Below are positions 33,090 to 42,602 of a stretch of 64,000 nt of DNA, one piece after another. The notes beneath the pieces are model-generated. The model was not told the origin of the DNA. It ran no database searches and saw nothing but the letters and a program-made list of their open reading frames with translations. Position 1 is the stretch's first letter. Each line of letters opens with the position of its first letter. A program made the translations under genes and the position numbers. Source of the DNA: Phyllobacterium endophyticum (lineage in GTDB: Bacteria; Pseudomonadota; Alphaproteobacteria; Rhizobiales; Rhizobiaceae); assembly GCF_003010935.1 (NCBI RefSeq), contig NZ_PGGN01000001.1, positions 1,612,001 through 1,676,000 on the forward strand. The letters are read 5' to 3'.

Positions 33090-33980
33090 CTATTCGTCGG
33101 CGTAGCCAGACAGAACGGCCTTCACGTTCTCTCGGTGAACCGCCTCGTAGGGCGCAAAATACCGGATTGAACCTGAGCGCAGATCGTCGGCGATGAAGGC
33201 AGGAAGCTCCATGTTGGCAAGCTCGGGCTCGTGCCTCAGCCGCAGGAGTTTTTGCACGTAACTGCGTGTCGCTCCGATCAGGCCTGGCTCATAACCACCC
33301 GCGACGATAACCTCCTCCGCACCGTGGTTGGGCAGGATCTTTTCGAAGTTCCAGGTGGCAATGCGATCAAGATCACGCAGATGGTGTTCAAGTCGCTTTG
33401 GTTCAGCGACATAGGTGACAGGATCTTCGAGCGTGTCGCCGGCGAACATCAGCTTGAGGTGCGGCAGGATCATGATCGTCCCGTCATGGCTGTGAATATC
33501 GGCATGGCGCAATTCCACCTCGACCTCCCCAATTCTCAGTTGCAACGTCTCATGAAAAATGCGGTTCGGCATGATCAGCGGGTGAATCGGCGGTGTTCGA
33601 TTTGCCAGATTGATGCGGTTGTTACGCATCGCCTGCTCGGTCAGATCATTGGCGATGATTTCGCAATCGGCAAAAACCTCGTTCCCGGCGATGTGGTCCG
33701 TGTGCCAGTGGCTGAGCACGACCCTTATATTGCGAACCCCGGCATCTTCCAGCGTTTTGCGGATGATCCTCGCATGGGGCAGCGAAATGCTCGTGTCATA
33801 GACCAGCGCCTCATGACCGGACACCACCGCGTAGGAACAAACCCCAAGTGAGTAGGCGCCATCGTCGAGCCAGTTCGGCTCATCCGAGTAAGCGCGCACC
33901 CCGTCTACGCGGCCATCATAGAAGGCGAGAACCCGGGGATAAGGCCGGTGAACGCGCAAGGTCGATCCGAGAGCTGACAT
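33090..33980 (-). CDS. Metallo-beta-lactamase-fold hydrolase
   Basis: 296 residues on the minus strand. ATG 33980 is chosen because TTGGAG sits just upstream of it; a TTG at 33992 includes that RBS. The motif SHWHTDHIAGNEVF is the HxHxDH zinc site, with a further His in HADIHSHDGTIMILP, Asp in LMFAGDTLED and His in ILPNHGAEEV completing a binuclear site. Substrate is unknown; the SHWHTDHIAG form occurs in many thiolesterase and lactonase-like members. It converges on ccmH with 2 bp spacing and diverges from the adhesin gene. Confidence 0.87.
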   Translation of the reverse strand: MSALGSTLRVHRPYPRVLAFYDGRVDGVRAYSDEPNWLDDGAYSLGVCSYAVVSGHEALVYDTSISLPHARIIRKTLEDAGVRNIRVVLSHWHTDHIAGNEVFADCEIIANDLTEQAMRNNRINLANRTPPIHPLIMPNRIFHETLQLRIGEVEVELRHADIHSHDGTIMILPHLKLMFAGDTLEDPVTYVAEPKRLEHHLRDLDRIATWNFEKILPNHGAEEVIVAGGYEPGLIGATRSYVQKLLRLRHEPELANMELPAFIADDLRSGSIRYFAPYEAVHRENVKAVLSGYADE

Positions 33981-34343
33981 GATGAACTCCAAAAGCTGTG
34001 TTTCGAATGTTCAGGTAAAAGTCGAAGAATTCAACCTGGAATATACGGAGTGGTGTAGAGAACGTGCAGATATCGGCAGTCCCGGTGCACAGCTACTAAT
34101 TAAACTAAAGTTACACGCGTAAACTAATTTTTTTCATTGTGTCATATATCAGTCTGGTATATCTGAGCGTAATAATATTTGACGATGTCGTTGTGATTCT
34201 GGCTATATGTGCCAGAATGTACTTAACACGCTCGATTATTGTGAGCATCAGTATTCAGTTTTTCGTCCCATGGTAGTATAAATAACATACCTACACCATT
34301 GACGTGTGCATATTACCTAAAATATATATTCGGCGGAGCGATT
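33981..34343. promoter_or_regulatory. AT-rich divergent regulatory region before the adhesin gene
   Basis: About 360 bp without a gene between the hydrolase (minus) and the adhesin (plus). It is much richer in A and T than its neighbours, with direct half-sites TATATCAG and TATATCTGA at 34145-34170 separated by about 9 bp, suggesting a regulator site. GGAG at 34334-34337 is the adhesin's RBS. No terminator is seen. Confidence 0.45.
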
Positions 34344-37300
34344 ATGAGAAATGTTATATTATTATTAAATCGATTAAGCGTAATACCTCAACTAGCGGCG
34401 AATATCGGCAAGACCGGTTTTGGGGCCGCCCCGCGTGGACGCTCGGCGCGTCGCCGCCTCATGGCGATGCTGCGCATGGCCTGCCGCTTGCTTGGTTTGA
34501 AACGCAACAAGGGACCGGGATTGCCGGGCCTCGCGGCTGCCGCGCTTGCGATGGGGGTTGGACTAGCGCAACAGGCCAATGCAGCCGATGGCGACGGGAT
34601 ATTCATCAACCCTGGCTCAGGTTTGACTTGTGGACTTATCAGTATGCGACCCACCCCTGTCCCGCTGATCGGGACGGTTTTCGTATCACCTCCCGTATTG
34701 ACGAATGTCGCAGGCGTTACGTCGAACTGTTCGCCGGATACGAAGAATACGCAAATAGACCACGTATTGTTCTTTAATTCGACCCCCAATGGCCTCTCCT
34801 CCAACTCTCTCACACTTGGCGGCGAGCTTTACGTCAATGGGGGCTTTATCGGGCTGAACAATCAGACGACAAAGAGCATGGCGATCGGTGACGCGGCAAC
34901 CCAGGCACTGGGATACGGCTCAATCGCGTTTGGCAACAATGCGCGCAGCACATCACAAGGAAATATCTCCATCGGTCGGAATGCGCAGACCGGTTATATC
35001 TCGACCGGACCGAGCCTGCCAACGGATAAGGACGATACGCTTCTGGAGTCGATAGCAATTGGTGCAAACGCACAAGCCATTGAAGAGTTTAGCGTCGCCC
35101 TCGGCCGCTATGCAGTTACCGAGGATAAGAAGAGCTTCGCAACGGCTCTTGGAGCCAATTCCATTGTCAAGGTTGGGGGCGGCGTGGCCCTCGGCGCGGG
35201 TGCCGTGTCAGAAGAAGCGGTCGCTGTTGGCGACGTAACTATCAATGGAAAACCATACACTTTTGCGGGCATCGCCGATAAGGCGGATCCAGCCGGGGCC
35301 GGGACTGGTACTGCTGTGCCAGGCACGGTCAGCATCGGACGGTTTGATCAGAGACGCCAACTGACCAATATGGCTGCTGGCCGAATTAGTAAGACGAGCA
35401 CGGACGGCATCAACGGTTCGCAGCTCTTTGCAACGAATTCGGCGGTTGGCACCTTGGGCGATAGGGTGACCGCCAATGAGACGGCTATTAACAAGAACAC
35501 AGGCGATATCACTACGAACACAAGCAATATCGCCAATATTACGAACGGCAAGGCCGGACTCGTGCAACAGGCACTGCCGGGGGCAAACATCACTGTTGCT
35601 GAGGGACTCGATGGCGCGGCCGTCGATATTGCCGGAACGACCGCCGGCAAGAAAGGGCCGCGCAGGTTGATCAATCTTGATGCTGGCGTTGATGCTACGG
35701 ATGCAGTCAATGTGGGGCAACTGACGACGGTCGACAACAAGGTGACCGGGCATGAGACGCGCATTACGAAGAATGAAGGTAATATCACCAGTATAACCAA
35801 CAATGTCGGCAATTTGACCGACCGCGCCGTGCAATATGACGGCAAGATCGGCGACCCAAAGACTCGCATCACGCTGCTGGGGGCAGGTGGCACGACCATC
35901 GGCAATCTCGCCAATGGCAAGATTGCGATCGATTCACTTGAAGCGGTCAACGGCTCGCAGCTTTACGGTGTGAGCAATTCGACTGCCACGATCCTCGGCG
36001 GTGGGGCTGCAGTAAATCCAGACGGCACAGTCAAGTCGCCAACCTATACCATCCAGAACACGACGGTGAACACGGTCGAGGCGGCTTTGAGGGGCCTGGA
36101 CACCCAGGTGACGACGAATACGGGTGCCATCAATACGATCAATACGAACATCGGCAACTTGAAAAACGATGCGCTGCTTTGGGATGCGACTACCAACGCG
36201 TTCTCGGCAAATCATGGCGGGGCAGGGCCGAACAAGATCGCCAATGTCAAGGCCGGCGAGAACGACACGGACGCAGTGAATGTCGGTCAGTTAAGCGGCC
36301 TCAAGGATGTCGGAACAGCGGCGGTGAAATCGTTGGCCGACCGGTCGCTGCAATATTCCTGGACCGACACCAACAATAATAGCCTGGTCGATCAGGGTGA
36401 GGTGGACTACACAAAGTCGAAGCTGAGGGGCCAGGATAGCTCCGGCAAAGACGTGGGCACGACCATCGGCAATCTCGCCAATGGCAAAATCGCGATCGAT
36501 TCACTTGAAGCGGTCAACGGTTCGCAGCTTTTTGGTGTGAGCAATTCGACTGCCACGATCCTCGGCGGTGGGGCTGCAGTAAATCCAGACGGCACAATCA
36601 AGTCGCCAACCTATACCATCCAGACCAAGGACGTGCACACGGTCGCGGAGGCTCTTGGGCACTTGGATACCCAGGTTACGACGAATACGGGTGCCATCAC
36701 CACGATCAACACGAACATCGGCAACTTGAAAAACGATGCGCTGCTGTGGGATGCGACTACCAACGCGTTCTCGGCAAATCATGGCGGATCGGGGCCGAAC
36801 AAGATCGCCAATGTCAAGGACGGCGAGAACGACACCGATGCAGTCAATTTCGGGCAACTCAGGGGGCTGGCGACGACCGGGAAGTCACTTGGCGATGTTG
36901 CCGTGAAATATGCCTGGGACGACAAGAACGGAAATGGCGAACTCGACCCCGGAGAGATCGTGGACTATAGCAAGATCAAGCTGGCCGGTGCAGGGGCAAC
37001 TGGTACAGTCATCTCCAATCTCGCCAATGGCAGGGTGGCAATCGATTCTCTGGATGCGGTCAACGGCTCGCAGCTTTGGTCCACGTCGAACAGCTTCGCG
37101 ACCTTCCTTGGCGGCGGTACGGCCATCAGCGGCGGCGGTCTCCTCAAGGGTCCGACTTACAATATTGCAAGTATCGCCGGGGATGGTACGACGGGCGCAG
37201 TCAACGTGTTCACCAATGTCGGCGATGCCCTTGGCGGCCTGAACAGCAATATCACCAACGTCAATGATCTGGTCACAAACCTCAACACTCGGTTCGAAGC

Positions 37301-38102
37301 TTCGCGGCTCGACGCCTTGCGCTGGGACGAGGGCAAGAAGAGCTTCACCGCAGTTCACGGCGGCGGTGGCGGCGGAACCAAGATTGCGCCCGTCAATCCG
37401 GTTGCGAGCGGTACCAACAAGATTACCGATCTCCAGGCAGGTGACGTGAATCCGACATCCACAGATGCAGTGAATGGTTCGCAATTGCACGATACCAACC
37501 AGAAGATCGCAGTGCTGGACGAGAATGCGGTCAAATACAAGCTCAATCCCGATGGCAGCAAGACCAATGAAGTTTCATTGCAGGGTGCAGATCCGAATGC
37601 GCCGGTCCTGATCAGCAATCTTCAAGCGGGCAAGGCGGACAATGATGCTGTCAATGTCAGGCAGCTCAAGGCCGAGACCGCCAACCTCGGCAATGTGTAT
37701 CTCGATCAATCGAAGGCTTACACCAATACTGTGACAGCTAGCACGCTGAACCAGTCGACCAGCTACACCGATAGCAAGATCACCAATGTCAACGGCAGGA
37801 TCGATAAGCTTACAACTGATGTGAATGACGGATTTGCGCGCCTTTCATCGGATATCGGTGTGGCACGAAAGGAAGCCTACCAGGCTGCCGCGATCGGTCT
37901 GGCTGCCTCGTCCCTGCGCTATGACAGTACGCCCGGAAAGTTGAGTGTTGCCATGGGCGGCGGTGTCTGGAGAGATCAGGCTGCCATGGCCTTCGGCGCG
38001 GGTTACACCAGCGAATCAGGCAAGGTCCGCGCCAATGTCACTGGTGCAGCCAGCGATGGTCAAGTCGGTGTTGGTGCAGGTGTCAGCTTCACTCTCAACT
38101 AG
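34344..38102 (+). CDS. Trimeric autotransporter adhesin (YadA/BadA type)
   Basis: 1252 residues from ATG 34344 (RBS GGAG); an in-frame GTG at 34299 lacks one. Extended N-terminal signal region with a basic stretch and cleavage near QQANA/ADG. Head: repeated YadA-type 14-mers (SMAIGDAATQALGYGSIAFGNNARS, ESIAIGANAQAIEEFSVALGRYAV, GVALGAGAVSEEAVAVG). Necks and stalk: five or more DAVNVGQL/DAVNGSQL connectors with coiled-coil segments. C-terminus: YadA membrane anchor (QAAAIGLAASSLRY, KLSVAMGGGVWRDQAAMAFGAGYTSESGKVRAN, GVGAGVSFTLN). It should form a surface trimer binding host matrix. It contains a 402-bp internal duplication, and is followed 16 bp later by an IalB-type gene. Confidence 0.95.
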   Translation: MRNVILLLNRLSVIPQLAANIGKTGFGAAPRGRSARRRLMAMLRMACRLLGLKRNKGPGLPGLAAAALAMGVGLAQQANAADGDGIFINPGSGLTCGLISMRPTPVPLIGTVFVSPPVLTNVAGVTSNCSPDTKNTQIDHVLFFNSTPNGLSSNSLTLGGELYVNGGFIGLNNQTTKSMAIGDAATQALGYGSIAFGNNARSTSQGNISIGRNAQTGYISTGPSLPTDKDDTLLESIAIGANAQAIEEFSVALGRYAVTEDKKSFATALGANSIVKVGGGVALGAGAVSEEAVAVGDVTINGKPYTFAGIADKADPAGAGTGTAVPGTVSIGRFDQRRQLTNMAAGRISKTSTDGINGSQLFATNSAVGTLGDRVTANETAINKNTGDITTNTSNIANITNGKAGLVQQALPGANITVAEGLDGAAVDIAGTTAGKKGPRRLINLDAGVDATDAVNVGQLTTVDNKVTGHETRITKNEGNITSITNNVGNLTDRAVQYDGKIGDPKTRITLLGAGGTTIGNLANGKIAIDSLEAVNGSQLYGVSNSTATILGGGAAVNPDGTVKSPTYTIQNTTVNTVEAALRGLDTQVTTNTGAINTINTNIGNLKNDALLWDATTNAFSANHGGAGPNKIANVKAGENDTDAVNVGQLSGLKDVGTAAVKSLADRSLQYSWTDTNNNSLVDQGEVDYTKSKLRGQDSSGKDVGTTIGNLANGKIAIDSLEAVNGSQLFGVSNSTATILGGGAAVNPDGTIKSPTYTIQTKDVHTVAEALGHLDTQVTTNTGAITTINTNIGNLKNDALLWDATTNAFSANHGGSGPNKIANVKDGENDTDAVNFGQLRGLATTGKSLGDVAVKYAWDDKNGNGELDPGEIVDYSKIKLAGAGATGTVISNLANGRVAIDSLDAVNGSQLWSTSNSFATFLGGGTAISGGGLLKGPTYNIASIAGDGTTGAVNVFTNVGDALGGLNSNITNVNDLVTNLNTRFEASRLDALRWDEGKKSFTAVHGGGGGGTKIAPVNPVASGTNKITDLQAGDVNPTSTDAVNGSQLHDTNQKIAVLDENAVKYKLNPDGSKTNEVSLQGADPNAPVLISNLQAGKADNDAVNVRQLKAETANLGNVYLDQSKAYTNTVTASTLNQSTSYTDSKITNVNGRIDKLTTDVNDGFARLSSDIGVARKEAYQAAAIGLAASSLRYDSTPGKLSVAMGGGVWRDQAAMAFGAGYTSESGKVRANVTGAASDGQVGVGAGVSFTLN
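35889..36290 (+). repeat. Internal duplication of the adhesin stalk, copy 1
   Basis: Colinear with 36456-36857 at a constant offset of 567 bp and high identity (GGCACGACCATCGGCAATCT at both starts). It encodes a neck/stalk module (TTIGNLANGKIAIDSLEAVNGSQL, then coiled coil, then DAVNVGQL). Stalk length can change by recombination between copies without breaking the frame. Confidence 0.9.
36456..36857 (+). repeat. Internal duplication of the adhesin stalk, copy 2
   Basis: Second copy of the module at 35889-36290. It differs by scattered substitutions (for example VNVGQL becomes VNFGQL) and no indels, and codes in the same frame. Confidence 0.9.
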
Positions 38103-38118
38103 GGGCAGGACCGTTATC

Positions 38119-38700
38119 GTGTTCAGACAAGCTGTGAAACGCCCCTTCTTTCTGGCTTGTCTGCTCCTGTCCGGTTGGTCGTCCCCTCCCGCTGCCGGAC
38201 AGGAGGCTATCTCGTCAGCATTCTCGATCAAGCCATCGGAAGTATCCATTCCCGATGGAGCGGAACTCGGCAAATACCGCCGTATCATCCACCCATTTCA
38301 AAATTGGGAACTGCGCTGCGATGAAAACCTCAAGACCAGGAAGAAGATTTGCAACGTTACCCAAACAATCCTGGACGCCGATGGCCAGTTTGCTTTCAGC
38401 TGGTCGCTGGCGGCGAGCGAAGGCGGCAAGCCATTGATGATCTTGCGCACGCGGTATGAACCGGGTGCCAGCAGGTATCTGCATTTGGAGTTGTCCGGAC
38501 GGAACGAGCCGGTGACGATCCCTGCCGAAGGCTGCGATGGCAAGGTCTGCGTGGCGTACCTGCCTGTCGGCCCGCTCTTGCGTGAGCAAATCGCCAAAGA
38601 GGCAGATGTAAGGATTTCATATGATAATGCAGCAGGGACGGCCATTGTCCTCGATGCGCCACTGGCGGGCTTGTCGGCCGCGCTGGCGGCGATCAAGTAA
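38119..38700 (+). CDS. Invasion-associated locus B (IalB) family protein
   Basis: 193 residues from GTG 38119 (the frame continues upstream only as a shadow of the adhesin gene). Signal peptide (RPFFLACLLLSGWSSPPAAGQ). Mature part has WELRCDENLKTRKKICNVTQTI, LMILRTRYEPGASRYLHLELSG and EGCDGKVCVAYLPV, with the conserved cysteines of the IalB family. In Bartonella IalB is linked with erythrocyte invasion; in free-living rhizobia the role is unknown. Its 16-bp distance from the adhesin suggests co-transcription. Confidence 0.85.
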   Translation: MFRQAVKRPFFLACLLLSGWSSPPAAGQEAISSAFSIKPSEVSIPDGAELGKYRRIIHPFQNWELRCDENLKTRKKICNVTQTILDADGQFAFSWSLAASEGGKPLMILRTRYEPGASRYLHLELSGRNEPVTIPAEGCDGKVCVAYLPVGPLLREQIAKEADVRISYDNAAGTAIVLDAPLAGLSAALAAIK

Positions 38701-38838
38701 CGGGAAGTTTGCGGAAAAACACGCGGCAAACCTTACAAATTTGTCATGATGCGGAAATAGCAGCGTAAGGTTCCTATCTGTATCACTGGTGTTACAAGTC
38801 GATCCAAAGGTCGACCAGATATCCAAGGAGATACATAC

Positions 38839-40368
38839 ATGTCGAACAAACGTAAGTCCTCTGTTTACCGCACGGGCATTGCAGCAGCCCTGTTGTCTTC
38901 AGCTCTCGCCGGGGGCTTTCTGGCAACCGGCCCGCTTAGCGCGATCGGCCCTGCACAGGCCGAGGCTGTGCGTGTAGATGCTCCGCAACAGCCAGGCTTT
39001 GCCGATGTTGTCGAGAAGGTCAGCCCCGCTGTCGTCAGCGTTCGCGTCAAGAGCGCTATCCACGACACCGCCGACGATGGTTCTGGCATCCCCGGGCTCG
39101 ACCAGTTGCCCGACGACAACCCCATGAAGCGCTTCTTCTACGAGTTCGGTCAGCGTCCCGGCCCGCGTGGCATGGAGCCGCGCAAATCGCCGCGCGATCA
39201 CAATCGTCCGGACCGCGTTCGCCCGACCGCTCAGGGCTCAGGGTTCTTCATCTCTGAAGACGGTTACCTCGTGACCAATAATCACGTGGTCGAGGATGGC
39301 AGTGCCTATACGGTCGTGCTGAATGACGGCACCGAACTTGACGCCAAGCTGGTCGGCAAGGACAAGCGCACCGATCTTGCTGTGCTCAAGGTCGATGACA
39401 AGCGCAAATTCACCTATGTGACATTCGGTGACGACAACCAGATCCGCGTAGGGCAGTGGGTGGTTGCAGTCGGCAATCCCTTCGGGCTTGGCGGTACTGT
39501 GACGGCTGGTATTGTCTCGGCCCGCGGCCGTGATATTGGAGCAGGCCCGTATGATGACTTCCTGCAGATCGACGCGGCCGTCAACCGGGGCAATTCCGGC
39601 GGTCCGGCATTCAATCTGAACGGTGAAGTCGTCGGCATCAACACCGCGATCTTCTCGCCTTCCGGCGGCAGTGTCGGTATCGCTTTCGCTATACCCGCGA
39701 CCACTGCCAAGAACGTCGTCGACCAGTTGATCAAGACCGGTACTGTCTCTCGCGGCTGGATTGGCGTACAGATTCAGCCTGTCAGCAAGGAGATCGCCGA
39801 ATCTCTTGGCCTTGCCGAAGAGAAGGGCGCACTTGTTTCAGAGCCACAGCCGGACGGCCCAGCGGCCAAGGCAGGCGTTCAGGCCGGTGATGTCATCACG
39901 GCGGTCAATGGCGAGACCGTCAGTGACCCGCGCGACCTCGCCAAGAAAGTCGCCGCGATCAGCGCTGGCAAGAATGCGGAACTGACCGTATGGCACAAGG
40001 GCGCAGCCAAGACCATCAGTGTCGCGGTCCAGCCTTATCCGCAAGACGAACAGCAGGCCAACGCCGCTCCGCAGTCGGAGGATCAGGCGACACCTTCGGC
40101 ACTGGACGATTACGGCCTTACGGTCATGCCATCCGACGATGGCAAGGGCGTTGTGGTGACGGACGTCGACCGCCAGGGCGACGCTGCCGACAAGGGCATC
40201 ACGACAGGTGACATCATCGTCTCTGTCAACAACAAGCCTGTGAAGACCGGAGCGGACATCAATACAGCGATTGCCGATGCGTCGAAGACGGGCCGCAAAG
40301 CCGTCCTTCTTCAGGTGCAGACAAACGACCAGTCGCGGTTTGTTGCCCTGCCGATCAATCAGGGCTGA
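38839..40368 (+). CDS. degP: Periplasmic serine protease DegP (Do/HtrA family)
   Basis: 509 residues, ATG 38839 with AAGGAG upstream. Signal peptide ends near AQAEA. Catalytic triad His149 (VTNNHVVED), Asp179 (KRTDLAVLKV) and Ser253 (NRGNSGGPAFN). Two PDZ domains: SRGWIGVQIQPVSKEIAESLGL...PAAKAGVQAGDVITAVNG and VVVTDVDRQGDAADKGITTGDIIVSVNN. It degrades or refolds misfolded envelope proteins such as the adhesin made upstream. A terminator follows. The adjacent two-component genes may sense envelope stress, but they are separated from degP by that terminator. Confidence 0.95.
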   Translation: MSNKRKSSVYRTGIAAALLSSALAGGFLATGPLSAIGPAQAEAVRVDAPQQPGFADVVEKVSPAVVSVRVKSAIHDTADDGSGIPGLDQLPDDNPMKRFFYEFGQRPGPRGMEPRKSPRDHNRPDRVRPTAQGSGFFISEDGYLVTNNHVVEDGSAYTVVLNDGTELDAKLVGKDKRTDLAVLKVDDKRKFTYVTFGDDNQIRVGQWVVAVGNPFGLGGTVTAGIVSARGRDIGAGPYDDFLQIDAAVNRGNSGGPAFNLNGEVVGINTAIFSPSGGSVGIAFAIPATTAKNVVDQLIKTGTVSRGWIGVQIQPVSKEIAESLGLAEEKGALVSEPQPDGPAAKAGVQAGDVITAVNGETVSDPRDLAKKVAAISAGKNAELTVWHKGAAKTISVAVQPYPQDEQQANAAPQSEDQATPSALDDYGLTVMPSDDGKGVVVTDVDRQGDAADKGITTGDIIVSVNNKPVKTGADINTAIADASKTGRKAVLLQVQTNDQSRFVALPINQG

Positions 40369-40430
40369 TCTTGCTCCGATAAAGGTTGCGGCGGCGCTGC
40401 ATCCCCACCCCCGTTGGCGCCAAAGCACAA

Positions 40431-40461
40431 GGGCGGCAGATCCTTCGATAATCTGCCGCCC
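40431..40461 (+). terminator. Rho-independent terminator after degP
   Basis: An 11-bp perfect stem GGGCGGCAGAT/ATCTGCCGCCC with loop CCTTCGATA, followed directly by CTTTTCTTT. It separates degP from the response regulator gene 55 bp downstream. Confidence 0.85.
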
Positions 40462-40515
40462 CTTTTCTTTCGCAGACACTTAACTCATTCATCAATTCCG
40501 GCTTAATGTGACGCC

Positions 40516-41205
40516 ATGAAGATACTCGTAATCGAAGATGATCGCGAAGCTGCCCGCTATCTGGAAAAGGCCTTCGCCGAGGCGGGCCACTCGGCGGACA
40601 TTGCAGGCGATGGTGAAACGGGTTACGCGCTCGCCGAACACGGCTCCTATGATGCGCTTGTTGTCGACCGCATGCTGCCCCGCCGCGATGGCCTCTCCGT
40701 GATTGCTGCTTTGCGGGCCCAGGGCAATGATACCCCGGCGCTGATACTTTCTGCTCTCGGCCAGGTAGACGATCGCGTCACCGGCCTGAGGGCGGGAGGC
40801 GACGACTATCTGACGAAGCCCTATGCCTTCTCCGAACTTCTGGCGCGCATCGAAGTGCTGCAAAGGCGATCGAGCCCCAAGGAGGCCGAGACTGTTTATC
40901 GTGTCGGCGATCTCGAACTCGACCGGCTGTCGCATACGGCCAAACGGGCAGGAAGGGTCATTGTTCTCCAGCCGCGCGAATTCCGCCTGCTGGAATATCT
41001 TATGCGCCATTCCGGACAGGTCGTGACGCGAACAATGCTGCTGGAGCACGTCTGGGACTATCATTTCGATCCACAGACCAATGTCATCGACGTGCATGTT
41101 TCCCGCTTGCGGGGCAAGATCGAAAAGGGCTTCGATACGCCCCTGCTGCACACCGTGCGTGGAGCCGGCTATATGCTGAAAGCCGCCGCCGGTACCGATG
41201 CATGA
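40516..41205 (+). CDS. OmpR-family response regulator
   Basis: 229 residues. Receiver: VIEDDREAARYL, Asp51 in ALVVDRMLPRRDG, LILSALGQVDDRVTG, LTKPYAFSELLARI. DNA-binding winged helix: GRVIVLQPREFRLLEYLMRHSGQVVTRTMLLEHVWDYHFDPQTNVIDVHVSRLRGKIE. The HVWDYHFDPQTNVIDVH helix is close to CusR/QseB-type regulators. It overlaps its kinase gene by 4 bp. In other rhizobia an uncharacterised pair lies between degP and glnE, matching this order. Confidence 0.93.
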   Translation: MKILVIEDDREAARYLEKAFAEAGHSADIAGDGETGYALAEHGSYDALVVDRMLPRRDGLSVIAALRAQGNDTPALILSALGQVDDRVTGLRAGGDDYLTKPYAFSELLARIEVLQRRSSPKEAETVYRVGDLELDRLSHTAKRAGRVIVLQPREFRLLEYLMRHSGQVVTRTMLLEHVWDYHFDPQTNVIDVHVSRLRGKIEKGFDTPLLHTVRGAGYMLKAAAGTDA

Positions 41206-42602
41206 GCCGCTTCCGAACCATGATGAAGATGACAGCTGTGCGGCTGTCAGCCCTTTACCTGATATTGTTTACGATCTGCGCGCTGGTATTGGTGTTCTAC
41301 ATCACCAGCTCGTCCGTGCGTCTTTTGACCGCTCAGACGGAAACGGCAATCAATGAGGAAATCGAAAGCATCGGCCAAGCCTATCAGCGCGGTGGTATCG
41401 TTGGCCTTGTGCGCACGATTGACCGGCGCGGGCGGCAACCAGGAGCCTATCTATACCTCGTGACGGACCCGGTGGGGCGCATCGTTGCCGGCAATGTCCG
41501 GAGCATCGAAACCGGTGTGCTGCAGACTGAAGGCTGGATCAAGCGACCGATCACCTACGAACGTTATAACGAAGGCAACGACCCGGAGGTGCACACGGCC
41601 ATTGCCCGCGTCATCGTCATGTCGAATGGCATCAGGGTCATGGTGGGCCGTGATCTCGGTGAACCGGAGCAGGTGCGGCTTGTCGTGCGCCGTGCCCTCA
41701 TGGCGGCCCTCGGCATCATGGGCGTCGGTGCTTTCCTGATATGGTTCTTTGTTGGCCGCCGAGCGCTACAGCGTATCGATGAGGTATCCGTCGCGTCGCA
41801 GCGCATCATGGGCGGCGATCTGGCAGGCCGGCTTCCGGTGAGCGGATCCGGAGATGAGTTCGATCGTCTGGCGGAAAATCTCAATGGCATGCTGGCGCGT
41901 ATCCAGGAATTGAACGAGGGAGTCAGGCATGTTTCCGACAATATTGCCCATGATCTGAAGACGCCGCTGACCAGGATGCATAATCGCGCCGAATCCGCAC
42001 TGGCTGGCGCCAAGACCACGAAGGCCTATCGCGCAGCCATGGAAGGCATGATCAGCGACTCCGACCAATTGATCAGGACATTCAATGCCATCTTGATGAT
42101 CTCGCGACTAGAGTCCGGTTATTCGACCGAGACGATGGAGCCTGTTGCGCTATCGACGATCGCCGAAGACGTGTTTGAGCTATACGAGCCGTCGGCCGAG
42201 GAAGCCGGCGTGAAACTGATACTCGGATCGCTGGATCAGACACCAGTCAGGGGCAACCGCGAACTGATCGGCCAGACCATTTCCAATCTGGTCGACAACG
42301 CAATCAAGTATGCGGGCGCCAGTGAAACTCCCGTCGAAGTAACGCTCAGCGTCAAGAAAGAGGGCGAAAAGATCGAGGTCGTTGTTGCCGACAACGGGCC
42401 CGGCATTCCGGCGGATCAAATGGGACGCGCCACAGAGCGGTTTGTTCGTCTCGAGGAAAGCCGCTCGCAACCGGGATCTGGCTTGGGATTGAGCCTTGCC
42501 AAGGCTGTGATGAAATTGCACGGTGGTACGCTGAAGCTGACGGATAATGCGCCGGGTTTGCGAGCTGCGCTTGTGTTTCCGGTGGGAGAGGAACATGCAT
42601 GA
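41202..42602 (+). CDS. Sensor histidine kinase of the degP-linked pair
   Basis: 466 residues, ATG overlapping the regulator stop. Membrane segments at about 14-36 (LSALYLILFTICALVLVFYI) and 165-184 (LMAALGIMGVGAFLIWFFVG) enclose a periplasmic sensor of about 130 residues. HAMP follows, then His250 in VSDNIAHDLKTPLTRMHNRAE, and ATP-binding boxes SNLVDNAIKYAG, VADNGPGIPADQ and GSGLGLSLAKAVM. Coupled to glnE by an ATGA overlap, so glnE may be expressed from this operon. Confidence 0.93.
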   Translation: MSRFRTMMKMTAVRLSALYLILFTICALVLVFYITSSSVRLLTAQTETAINEEIESIGQAYQRGGIVGLVRTIDRRGRQPGAYLYLVTDPVGRIVAGNVRSIETGVLQTEGWIKRPITYERYNEGNDPEVHTAIARVIVMSNGIRVMVGRDLGEPEQVRLVVRRALMAALGIMGVGAFLIWFFVGRRALQRIDEVSVASQRIMGGDLAGRLPVSGSGDEFDRLAENLNGMLARIQELNEGVRHVSDNIAHDLKTPLTRMHNRAESALAGAKTTKAYRAAMEGMISDSDQLIRTFNAILMISRLESGYSTETMEPVALSTIAEDVFELYEPSAEEAGVKLILGSLDQTPVRGNRELIGQTISNLVDNAIKYAGASETPVEVTLSVKKEGEKIEVVVADNGPGIPADQMGRATERFVRLEESRSQPGSGLGLSLAKAVMKLHGGTLKLTDNAPGLRAALVFPVGEEHA

